Assembly (NCBI GenBank): GCA_032250735.1
Contig: JAVVEP010000018.1
Span: 1-33,820, forward strand
Reading direction: 5' to 3'
DNA length: 33,820 nt
DNA from: Gammaproteobacteria bacterium
GTDB lineage: Bacteria > Pseudomonadota > Gammaproteobacteria > SZUA-152
Part shown: one piece after another, positions 27,135 to 33,820 of the stretch
Position numbering within the stretch: the first letter of the stretch is position 1
Layout of the letters: every line of letters starts with the position of its first letter
Notes under the pieces: generated by a model
Told to the model about the DNA's origin: nothing
Databases searched by the model: none
The model's input: the letters and a program-made list of their open reading frames with translations, nothing else
Made by a program: the position numbers and the translations under genes

Positions 27135-27243
27135 CCTGTTTCTCCATGGAACACATCGATTCCAGTCAAGCTGTCATGGCCTCTTTAGTTACCAACTGCA
27201 TCTATTGCAATGTTTGCACGTCCGTGTGTACCACCTCTTTATC

Positions 27244-28665
<1,422 letters not shown>

Positions 28666-28674
28666 ATTTCATTT

Positions 28675-28697
28675 TCCTTTTTGCATGATCTAAAGGA
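28675..28697 (-). promoter_or_regulatory. Shine-Dalgarno-sequestering hairpin of ahcY
   Basis: In the leader RNA UCCUUU (28697-28692) can pair perfectly with AAAGGA (28680-28675), the ribosome binding site of ahcY. The loop is 11 bases. This is a possible translational expression platform for the SAH riboswitch upstream. Confidence 0.5.
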
Positions 28698-28734
28698 GAC
28701 CTGGTTAAGTTCTTTATCGTCACTCTGATGACAA

Positions 28735-28787
28735 CCAGAATCCAATCGCATTTAATTAGCTTCCTGGATTCTGGCATGCGCCAGAAT
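28735..28787 (-). promoter_or_regulatory. competing hairpins in the ahcY leader
   Basis: ATTCTGGC and GCCAGAAT (28768-28787) form a perfect 8 bp stem with a 4-base loop. The segment GGATTCTGG (28766-28774) can instead pair with CCAGAATCC (28735-28743), 9 bp, so the two stems exclude each other. A GTCA/TGAC stem follows. It may be a dispersed repeat that has inserted between aptamer and gene. Confidence 0.5.
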
Positions 28788-28815
28788 GACGGATACAGGT
28801 TTCCTAAAAGGTTGA

Positions 28816-28893
28816 ATGAGCACCGTTACTATTTGTTAATGACATCTTCTGAGCCTCGCGGTGGTAATAAAAAAACCGCTGCAGCGCTCCTCA
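28816..28893 (-). promoter_or_regulatory. S-adenosylhomocysteine (SAH) riboswitch
   Basis: On the minus strand GAGGAGCGCTGC is followed by a GCGG/CCGC hairpin, then GAGGCTCA and, further on, AACGGTGCTCA. This matches the SAH aptamer consensus (GAGGAGCGCUGC, AGGCUCG, AACGGCGCUC), including the pseudoknot pairing of GAGCGC with GGTGCTC and of TGAG with CTCA. SAH riboswitches turn on ahcY when SAH builds up. The aptamer ends about 150 nt before the ahcY start, which is further than usual. Confidence 0.87.
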
Positions 28894-28908
28894 CAAGATA
28901 TATAAATT

Positions 28909-28975
28909 GTAGGGTGGGCACCGCCCACCTTGCAGGTCTAACTAAATTTTGATTGGTGGGCGATGCCCACCCTAC
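28909..28975. repeat. inverted pair of REP family 2 hairpins
   Basis: GTAG is followed by GGTGGGC-ACC-GCCCACC, a 7 bp stem with a 3-base loop. The right half is the same element inverted (GTAG then GGTGGGC-ATC-GCCCACC on the minus strand). Together they form a BIME-like unit with a 25-base AT-rich middle, 16 bp upstream of the SAH aptamer. Confidence 0.9.
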
Positions 28976-29021
28976 TCACTAAGTAAAACCTTCAGCCCGG
29001 GTTCTTAATCTAATCTCTTCG

Positions 29022-29036
29022 CCCAGTCCTTAGTCA
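29022..29036 (+). repeat. two heptamer units CCCAGTC and CTTAGTC
   Basis: CCCAGTC and CTTAGTC lie in phase directly before a REP. The same two heptamers occur within manC on the coding strand. Confidence 0.6.
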
Positions 29037-29039
29037 TAC

Positions 29040-29070
29040 GGCGCAATGCCCTGCGGTTATTGCGCCCTAC
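29040..29070 (+). repeat. REP palindrome, family 1
   Basis: Full 31 bp core with perfect arms, CCCTGCGG centre and CTAC end. It lies between the two family 2 inverted pairs, so two REP families are interleaved here. Confidence 0.92.
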
Positions 29071-29084
29071 GGGTTGAGTCTTCT

Positions 29085-29149
29085 GTAGGGTGGGCACCGC
29101 CCACCATGTTATGTTTTAGCGATTTGCTGGTGGGCGATGCCCACCCTAC
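29085..29149. repeat. inverted pair of REP family 2 hairpins, second copy
   Basis: The same design as 28909-28975: GTAG-GGTGGGC-ACC-GCCCACC on the left and its ATC version inverted on the right. The middle sequence differs, so the arms are what is conserved. It lies 22 bp after the metK stop and may also end metK transcripts. Confidence 0.9.
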
Positions 29150-29150
29150 A

Positions 29151-29167
29151 CCCAGCCCTCAGTCCTT
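29151..29167 (+). repeat. degenerate heptamers CCCAGCC, CTCAGTC
   Basis: A short run of the same heptamer class as at 29022 and in manC, between the family 2 pair and the end of metK. Confidence 0.5.
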
Positions 29168-29171
29168 TCTT

Positions 29172-30332
29172 TTAAATCCCCGCAGCGTCCCGCAGGGCGT
29201 CTGCCTTGTCGGTGACTTCCCAGGGGAAGCCTTCGTCTTCTCGTCCGAAATGGCCGTAGGCGGCGGTGGCGGAGTAGATGGGGCGCAACAGATTGAGCAT
29301 TTTCACCAGGCCACCGGCCCGCAGGTCGAAGTGCTCGCGCACCAGCTCGACGATGCGGCTGTCTTCCACCTTGCCGGTACCGAAGGTCTCGACGCTGATG
29401 GAGGTCGGCTCGGAGACGCCGATGGCGTAGGAGACCTGGATCTCGCAGCGGTCGGCCAGTCCGGCGGCGACGATGTTCTTCGCCACGTAACGCCCGGCAT
29501 AAGCGGCGGAACGGTCTACTTTAGACGGATCTTTGCCGGAAAAGGCTCCACCGCCGTGGCGCGCCATGCCGCCGTAGGTATCGACGATGATCTTGCGTCC
29601 GGTCAGGCCGCAGTCGCCCACGGGGCCACCGATAACAAAGCGGCCGGTGGGGTTGATATGGTATTTGGTGTCGGCCGTCAGCCACTCTGCCGGCAGCACG
29701 GGTTTGATGATCTCGTCCATCACCGCTTCGCGCAGCGTGGGGGTGTCAATCTCTTCGCTGTGCTGGGTGGAAAGCACCACGGCGTCGATGGCGACCGGGC
29801 GGTTGTCTTCGTAACGGAAGGTCACCTGGCTTTTGGCGTCCGGGCGCAACCAGGGCAAGGTGCCGTTTTTGCGCACCTCGGCCTGACGCTTCACCAGGCG
29901 GTGGGCGTAGGTGATGGGTGCGGGCATCAGCACCTCGGTCTCGTGGCTGGCGTAGCCGAACATCAGGCCCTGGTCACCGGCGCCCTGCTCGTGGCTGTCG
30001 TATTCGTCCACACCCATGGCGATATCGGCGGACTGCTTGTCGATGGAGGTCAGCACTGCGCAGGATTCATAATCGAAGCCCATGTCGGAGCTGTTATAGC
30101 CGATGCGCTTGACGGTTTCGCGTACCACCGCCTGCATATCCACCCAGGCGGAGGTCGTGATCTCGCCGGCGATGATGACCATGCCGGTGTTGACCAGGGT
30201 CTCGCAGGCTACGCGGGCAGCGGTGTCCTGCTCCAGGATAGCGTCGAGGATAGCGTCGGAAATCTGGTCTGCGACCTTGTCGGGGTGTCCCTCGGAAACG
30301 GATTCGGAGGTAAATAGATGTGAACTCGCCAT
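29172..30332 (-). CDS. metK: S-adenosylmethionine synthase
   Basis: Makes SAM from ATP and methionine. The 386 residues have all main signatures: [18 protein letters not shown] near the start (His and metal Asp), [31 protein letters not shown] and [18 protein letters not shown] (P-loop). Length is normal. AAAGGA is upstream of the ATG. No SAM riboswitch is seen in the 104 bp between it and manC. Together with ahcY and metF it forms the methyl cycle. A family 2 REP pair follows the gene. Confidence 0.97.
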   Translation of the reverse strand: MASSHLFTSESVSEGHPDKVADQISDAILDAILEQDTAARVACETLVNTGMVIIAGEITTSAWVDMQAVVRETVKRIGYNSSDMGFDYESCAVLTSIDKQSADIAMGVDEYDSHEQGAGDQGLMFGYASHETEVLMPAPITYAHRLVKRQAEVRKNGTLPWLRPDAKSQVTFRYEDNRPVAIDAVVLSTQHSEEIDTPTLREAVMDEIIKPVLPAEWLTADTKYHINPTGRFVIGGPVGDCGLTGRKIIVDTYGGMARHGGGAFSGKDPSKVDRSAAYAGRYVAKNIVAAGLADRCEIQVSYAIGVSEPTSISVETFGTGKVEDSRIVELVREHFDLRAGGLVKMLNLLRPIYSATAAYGHFGREDEGFPWEVTDKADALRDAAGI

Positions 30333-30374
30333 TATACGTTTAATCCTTTATTGCCAATCATGTAAGGTGAATCG

Positions 30375-30436
30375 AAAAAACAAACCATTCTACCCGCTGG
30401 CCCGCGGCCTTTCAATTCGCCGCCACGCCAGAATGG
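30375..30436 (-). terminator. rho-independent terminator of manC
   Basis: Directly after the manC stop, CCATTCT (minus strand, 30436-30430) pairs with AGAATGG (30391-30385), with an inner GC-rich GCGGC/GCCGC pairing. The stem is followed by TTTGTTTTTT (30384-30375). It separates manC from metK. Confidence 0.65.
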
Positions 30437-31942
30437 CTATTTCTTGTCGAGATCGCTGCCTTTACGGCCATATCGGTCTTCAAAGCGGACGATATCGTCC
30501 TCACCCAGGTAGCCGCCCGACTGCACCTCGATAATCTCCAGCGGCACCGCGCCGGGGTTTTCCAGGCGGTGTTTTTCGCCAATGGGGATGTAGGTCGACT
30601 GGTTTTCCGAGAGCAGGAATTCCTTGTCGCCACAGGTGACCCTGGCCGTGCCCGTGACCACGATCCAGTGCTCGGCCCGGTGGTGGTGCATCTGCAGGGA
30701 CAGGGCCGCGCCGGGTTTGACCACAATGCGCTTGACCTGGAAACGGGGGCCGGCGTCCACCCCCTCATAGGAGCCCCAGGGGCGGAACACCTGGCGGTGC
30801 ACCAGACATTCACTGCGCCCACTGGCCTTGAGCTGCTCGACGATTTTTTTGACATCCTGGGCCCGGTCCCGGTGCGCGACCATCACCGCGTCCGCCGTCT
30901 CCACCACCAGCACGTCGTCCAGCCCGATGCCGGCCACCAGCCGGTGTTCCGAATACAGCAGGCTGTTGCGGCAGTCGTGTGACAGCACGTCGCCCTTGCT
31001 GACATTGCCATTGGCGCAGGCCTCGCCCACCTCCCAGATGGCCGACCATGCCCCCAGATCGGACCAGCCGGCATCCAGCGCGACCACTGCCACCGCGGGC
31101 TGCGGGTTACCGGCCTCGGCCACACCGCCCAGTTTCTCCATCACGGCGTAGTCGATCGAGTCGCTGGGGCAGGCCTTGAAGGCGTCCGCATTGAGGCGGC
31201 AGAAATCCAGATCCGCGTCCGCCTTCTCCAGCGCCTCGCGGCAGGCCGCCAGCATGGCGGGCTGCAGGCGTGTCAGCTGCTCGATCCACACCGAGGCCCG
31301 CATCACGAACATGCCGCTGTTCCACAGGTATTCGTCGGACGCCACATAGGCCGCCGCCGTCGGGGCGTCGGGTTTTTCCACAAAGGCGTCTAAAAGATAG
31401 GACTGGGGACTAAGGGCGGAGGACTGAGTAACTTCATCAGCAACTGGAGCGCCTTTGCGGATGTAACCAAAACCGGTTTCAGGCGCAGTGGGAACGATGC
31501 CAAAGGTAACCAGCGCGCCCTGCTGCGCCAAGTCAGCAGCGGTTTTGACGGCGGCGTGATAGGCGGGCGCATCGGCGATCACGTGATCCGCCGGCATCAC
31601 CAGCAGCACGGGGTCATCGCCCTGTTTGAGGCTGGCCAGCGCCGCCACCGTCAGCGCCGGGGCGGTATTGCGACCCACCGGCTCCAGCAGAATGGCCGCC
31701 GGTGGATGGCCGATGGCGCGCAGCTGCTCCGCCACCATAAACCGGTGTTGTTCATTGCAGACGACGATCGGCTCGGCAACCTGCCCCACCAACGTCGACA
31801 GGCCATCCAGACGCCGGACGGTCTGCTGCAGCAGGGTGTGCTCGCCCTGGAAGGCCAGCAACTGTTTCGGATACTGCTCGCGGGACAGCGGCCAGAGCCG
31901 GGTACCGGCGCCGCCGGAAAGGATAACGGGTTGAATATTCAT
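30437..31942 (-). CDS. manC: mannose-1-phosphate guanylyltransferase / mannose-6-phosphate isomerase
   Basis: A bifunctional enzyme that supplies GDP-mannose. The N-terminal nucleotidyltransferase (1 to about 345) has ILSGGAGTRLWPLSREQYPKQ, VMPADHVI and FVEKPD. The C-terminal cupin isomerase domain has RPWGSYE, ALSLQMHHHRAEHW and PIGEKHRLENPG. At 501 residues it is longer than the usual 475-485. The excess maps to residues about 166-184 (ADEVTQSSALSPQSYLL) and is encoded by an intergenic-type heptamer repeat. It is distant from gmd but gives its substrate. Confidence 0.94.
   Translation of the reverse strand: MNIQPVILSGGAGTRLWPLSREQYPKQLLAFQGEHTLLQQTVRRLDGLSTLVGQVAEPIVVCNEQHRFMVAEQLRAIGHPPAAILLEPVGRNTAPALTVAALASLKQGDDPVLLVMPADHVIADAPAYHAAVKTAADLAQQGALVTFGIVPTAPETGFGYIRKGAPVADEVTQSSALSPQSYLLDAFVEKPDAPTAAAYVASDEYLWNSGMFVMRASVWIEQLTRLQPAMLAACREALEKADADLDFCRLNADAFKACPSDSIDYAVMEKLGGVAEAGNPQPAVAVVALDAGWSDLGAWSAIWEVGEACANGNVSKGDVLSHDCRNSLLYSEHRLVAGIGLDDVLVVETADAVMVAHRDRAQDVKKIVEQLKASGRSECLVHRQVFRPWGSYEGVDAGPRFQVKRIVVKPGAALSLQMHHHRAEHWIVVTGTARVTCGDKEFLLSENQSTYIPIGEKHRLENPGAVPLEIIEVQSGGYLGEDDIVRFEDRYGRKGSDLDKK
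31401..31428 (-). repeat. four in-phase heptamers inside manC
   Basis: On the coding strand CTCAGTC, CTCCGCC, CTTAGTC and CCCAGTC follow each other without gaps, and CTATCTT continues the phase. They encode part of TQSSALSPQSYLL, an insertion ahead of the conserved FVEKPD motif. The same heptamers occur in intergenic DNA at 29022-29036. Confidence 0.85.
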
Positions 31943-32008
31943 GTCTGCGTGGGATCAGTGGTTATATCAATTAATAGTCGATTTTTAATTCTGTAGGAAA
32001 AACCCTAC

Positions 32009-32030
32009 ACGGCTGTATGGCCGTTTTTAT
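32009..32030 (+). terminator. possible terminator hairpin
   Basis: ACGGC (32009-32013) pairs with GCCGT (32020-32024), followed by TTTTT in the forward direction. No forward gene ends here, so it may act on antisense transcripts or be incidental. Confidence 0.35.
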
Positions 32031-32150
32031 CCTGCAACTGTCGGCCGTCCATGCCCAGGAGTCTTCGCACCGAAGACTGCCGCGCAGTGTACCACCTTCC
32101 GCCTCTCAGACCATTACCTGCCCCCGGCCCGCCCGCTTTATACGACCCCC

Positions 32151-32213
32151 AAAAAAATTTCACCGGAGGCATGCGGACATTCAGATTTCAAATGCCGGCA
32201 CACATCCGGTGAA
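32151..32213 (-). terminator. rho-independent terminator of the ComEA-like gene
   Basis: On the minus strand CACCGGA (32213-32207) pairs with TCCGGTG (32167-32161), with inner GGCAT/ATGCC pairing. It is followed by AAATTTTTTT, whose T-run covers 32157-32151. It lies 45 bp past the gene's stop. Confidence 0.6.
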
Positions 32214-32258
32214 GACGGTTTGCCGTGCGGGCGCACGGCGATTTGAGCCAATAGGGTC

Positions 32259-32555
32259 TTACTGTGGCGCCTTGATCAGCAGCAGCGCACGATTCATCTC
32301 CAGGGTCTTTTCACCCACCCCTTTGACCTTGAGCAGATCCTCCACCTGCCTGAAGGGACCGTTGCTCTCCCGATAGGCGACGATGGCCTCGGCCCTGGCG
32401 GCACCGATACCCTTGAGTTCCGCAGCCAGGGTATCCGCATCGGCGCTGTTGATATCGATCGGCCCGGCAAACACACCCACCGAGGCCAACAGTAACAACA
32501 TGGCAAAACTGCCGGAAACAACTAAACGTGATAAACGCTTCGATAGCATCGACAT
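32259..32555 (-). CDS. ComEA-like helix-hairpin-helix protein
   Basis: An exported 98-residue protein. A signal peptide or anchor covers residues 1-31 (basic start, LLLLASVGVFA, probable cleavage after VFA). One HhH DNA-binding domain follows: IDINSADADTLAAELKGIGAARAEAIVAY with two G-x-G hairpins (GIGAA and GVGEK). ComEA-type proteins bind incoming DNA in the periplasm during natural transformation, but short stand-alone homologues are very common and many have no proven role. GGAAAGGAG stands 8 bases before ATG 32555. Confidence 0.85.
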   Translation of the reverse strand: MSMLSKRLSRLVVSGSFAMLLLLASVGVFAGPIDINSADADTLAAELKGIGAARAEAIVAYRESNGPFRQVEDLLKVKGVGEKTLEMNRALLLIKAPQ

Positions 32556-32741
32556 GACAAGACTCCTTTCCTGTTATTTAGGTTTGTAGATTAGTTTTGT
32601 CTAACACGAAATGTAACGATGGGTGCGACAAGCTGATCTCTGACATCACGACCCTAACGGTAATTACATTGCGGGCACCAGCCTAAAATCTGCCGGCCAG
32701 CGGGTCAATCAGATATGCGCGGCAATATTACCGCTTAGTGC

Positions 32742-32772
32742 GTAGGGCGCAATAACCGGAGGGCATTGCACC
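32742..32772 (-). repeat. REP palindrome, family 1, upstream of the RAYT gene
   Basis: GTAG at 32742-32745 and the hairpin GGCGCAAT/ATTGCACC, with one arm change. It is inverted relative to the copies downstream of the RAYT gene, so the gene is bracketed by opposite REPs. Confidence 0.9.
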
Positions 32773-32800
32773 GCATGAAACATCCACCGATACTCGCCTG

Positions 32801-33328
32801 ATGGATTACAGACGAGCCTGGCACCCAGGTGGTACCTACTTCTTTACCGTCAACCTGCTGCAGCGGCGTGATAATGATTTATTGATACGGCATATAGACG
32901 CCTTGCGTGCCACAGTCCGTTCGGTCAAATCACGACATCCATTTGTGATTCATGGATGGGTCATTCTCCCCGAACACCTCCATTGCATATTTGAATTGCC
33001 AGCGGGCGACACCGATTTTTCCACCCGCTGGCGTCTGATCAAATCTGATTTTTCAAAGACGCTGCCAATAACAGAAAGAAGATCAAAAGTGAGGCAAGGC
33101 CGAGGCGAACGGGGCGTATGGCAAAGACGTTTCTGGGAACACCTCATTCGTGACGAGCATGACTATCGTGCCCATATGGATTACGTACACATCAATCCCG
33201 TGAAACACGGATTAGTGAAGTGCGTACGCGACTGGCCGTATTCAACATTTCATCACCTGGTTAAGCAAGGCATGTATCCCATTGATTGGGCAGGAGGCCA
33301 CGAAAAGGGGTTGGGATATGATGATTGA
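32801..33328 (+). CDS. REP-associated tyrosine transposase (RAYT, Y1_Tnp)
   Basis: A full-length IS200-like single-strand nuclease of 175 residues. It starts with [22 protein letters not shown], carries the HUH motif in [12 protein letters not shown] (H-x-H) and the catalytic Tyr in [31 protein letters not shown] is also typical of RAYTs. Such proteins bind and cleave GTAG-hairpin REPs. It lies 28 bp after an inverted REP and 13 bp before a tandem REP array, so the matching substrate is next to it. It is one of only two forward-strand genes. No frameshift or stop is seen, so it may be active. Confidence 0.95.
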   Translation: MDYRRAWHPGGTYFFTVNLLQRRDNDLLIRHIDALRATVRSVKSRHPFVIHGWVILPEHLHCIFELPAGDTDFSTRWRLIKSDFSKTLPITERRSKVRQGRGERGVWQRRFWEHLIRDEHDYRAHMDYVHINPVKHGLVKCVRDWPYSTFHHLVKQGMYPIDWAGGHEKGLGYDD

Positions 33329-33341
33329 TACACGACCATGC

Positions 33342-33820
33342 GGCGCAATGCCCTTCGGTTATTGCGCCCTACGGAGGGAGCGATTGGTCTGTCTTGACGA
33401 TGTCGCTTTGGGGCTCAAGCGGCGCAATGCCCTTCGGTTATTGCGCCCTACGGAGGGGAGCGATTGGTCTATCTTGACGATGTCGCTTTGGGGGCTCATG
33501 CGGCGCAATGCCCTTCGGTTATTGCGCCCTACGGAGGGGGCGATTGGTCTATCTTGACGATGTCGCTTTGGGGCTCATGCGGCGCAATGCCCTTCGGTTA
33601 TTGCACCCTACGGAGGGGGCGATTGGTCTATCTTGACGATGTCGCTTTGGGGCTCATGCGGCGCAATGCCCTTCGGTTATTGCGCCCTACGGAGGGGAGC
33701 GATTGGTCTATCTTGACGATGTCGCTTTGGGGGCTCATGCGGCGCAATGCCCTTCGGTTATTGCGCCCTACGGAGGGGGCGATTGGTCTATCTTGACGAT
33801 GTCGCTTTGGGGCTCATGCG
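33342..33820 (+). repeat. tandem array of 79-81 bp REP units
   Basis: Family 1 REP cores start at 33342, 33421, 33502, 33581, 33660 and 33741, and a seventh begins at the last base of the window. The spacings are 79, 81, 79, 79, 81 and 79. Each unit is a 31 bp REP with a CCCTTCGG centre plus a conserved spacer (GCGATTGGTCTATCTTGACG then ATGTCGCTTTGGGG). Unit 1 is the most diverged. Units 2 and 5 share the same length variants, and the fourth core (33581) has ATTGCACC. Confidence 0.95.

Larger units (their letters stand above)
31943..32258. other. 316 bp between manC and the ComEA-like gene
   Basis: It holds a TGTAGG/CCTACA hairpin (31992-32009), a forward-type terminator (32009-32030) and the terminator of the ComEA-like gene (32151-32213). 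The manC promoter should lie near 31943-31990, which is AT-rich, but no clear consensus can be named. I see no gene here. Confidence 0.5.

Noticed and set aside
29046-30317. Long forward open frame (423 codons) opposite metK
   Set aside because: Antisense shadow of metK, biased in composition and starting inside a REP.
30333-30374. SAM riboswitch upstream of metK
   Set aside because: The leader is too short, and no conserved SAM aptamer motif can be seen.
33282-33796. Forward open frames through the REP array
   Set aside because: They are open only because the repeat lacks stops in some frames. Units of 79 and 81 bp shift the frame, so no constant peptide is encoded.
33342-33820. Resemblance of the array to a CRISPR
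   Set aside because: The whole 79-81 bp unit is conserved, including the spacer part, and there are no variable spacers and no cas genes.

Overview
The window looks like a gammaproteobacterial chromosome. A metK, ahcY, metF methyl-cycle block carries an S-adenosylhomocysteine (SAH) riboswitch, and there are REP palindromes with a REP-associated tyrosine transposase (RAYT) and a Wzx/Wzy-type surface glycan locus. No genus can be named from the sequence. Every protein gene except the RAYT and an IS30 relic lies on the minus strand, so transcription runs from high to low coordinates.

1-22833 is a surface-polysaccharide island. By eye it is clearly more AT-rich than the metK/ahcY/manC end. The upstream part (22833 to 11602) is one tightly overlapping operon: legB, legC, legG, legI, a NeuD/LegH-type acetyltransferase, a PtmE-like CBS plus nucleotidyltransferase, a Gfo/Idh/MocA oxidoreductase, legF, an SDR, then an amidotransferase with HisH-like and HisF-like partners. 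This set should make a CMP-activated legionaminic-acid-type nonulosonate, probably carrying an acetamidino group. A sulfotransferase follows (10647-11540). After an IS30 relic come Wzy (8640), a GT-B transferase with sialyltransferase-like motifs (7448), Wzx (6123), a methyltransferase, a GT4 glycosyltransferase, Rmd and Gmd (GDP-D-rhamnose), a WcaJ-like initiating transferase and a VanZ-like protein. manC at 30437-31942 can supply the GDP-mannose used by Gmd.

23008-30332 holds metF, ahcY and metK. Between metF and ahcY sits a 3.3 kb block of toxin-antitoxin type modules: a YgiT antitoxin with a broken DUF4258 toxin, one HEPN/MNT pair, two HepT/MntA pairs and an MNT relic, separated by REP palindromes. 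Upstream of ahcY lies a clear SAH riboswitch followed by competing hairpins and a Shine-Dalgarno-sequestering stem.

30437-33820 holds manC with an in-frame heptamer-repeat insertion, a ComEA-like helix-hairpin-helix protein, the RAYT gene flanked by inverted REPs, and a tandem array of 79-81 bp REP units that runs off the window edge.

The REP family has a 31 bp core: GTAG followed by a GGCGCAAT/ATTGCGCC hairpin. It occurs nine times outside the array, and twice its GTAG provides the TAG stop codon of a neighbouring gene. A second GTAG-hairpin family forms two inverted pairs between metK and ahcY.
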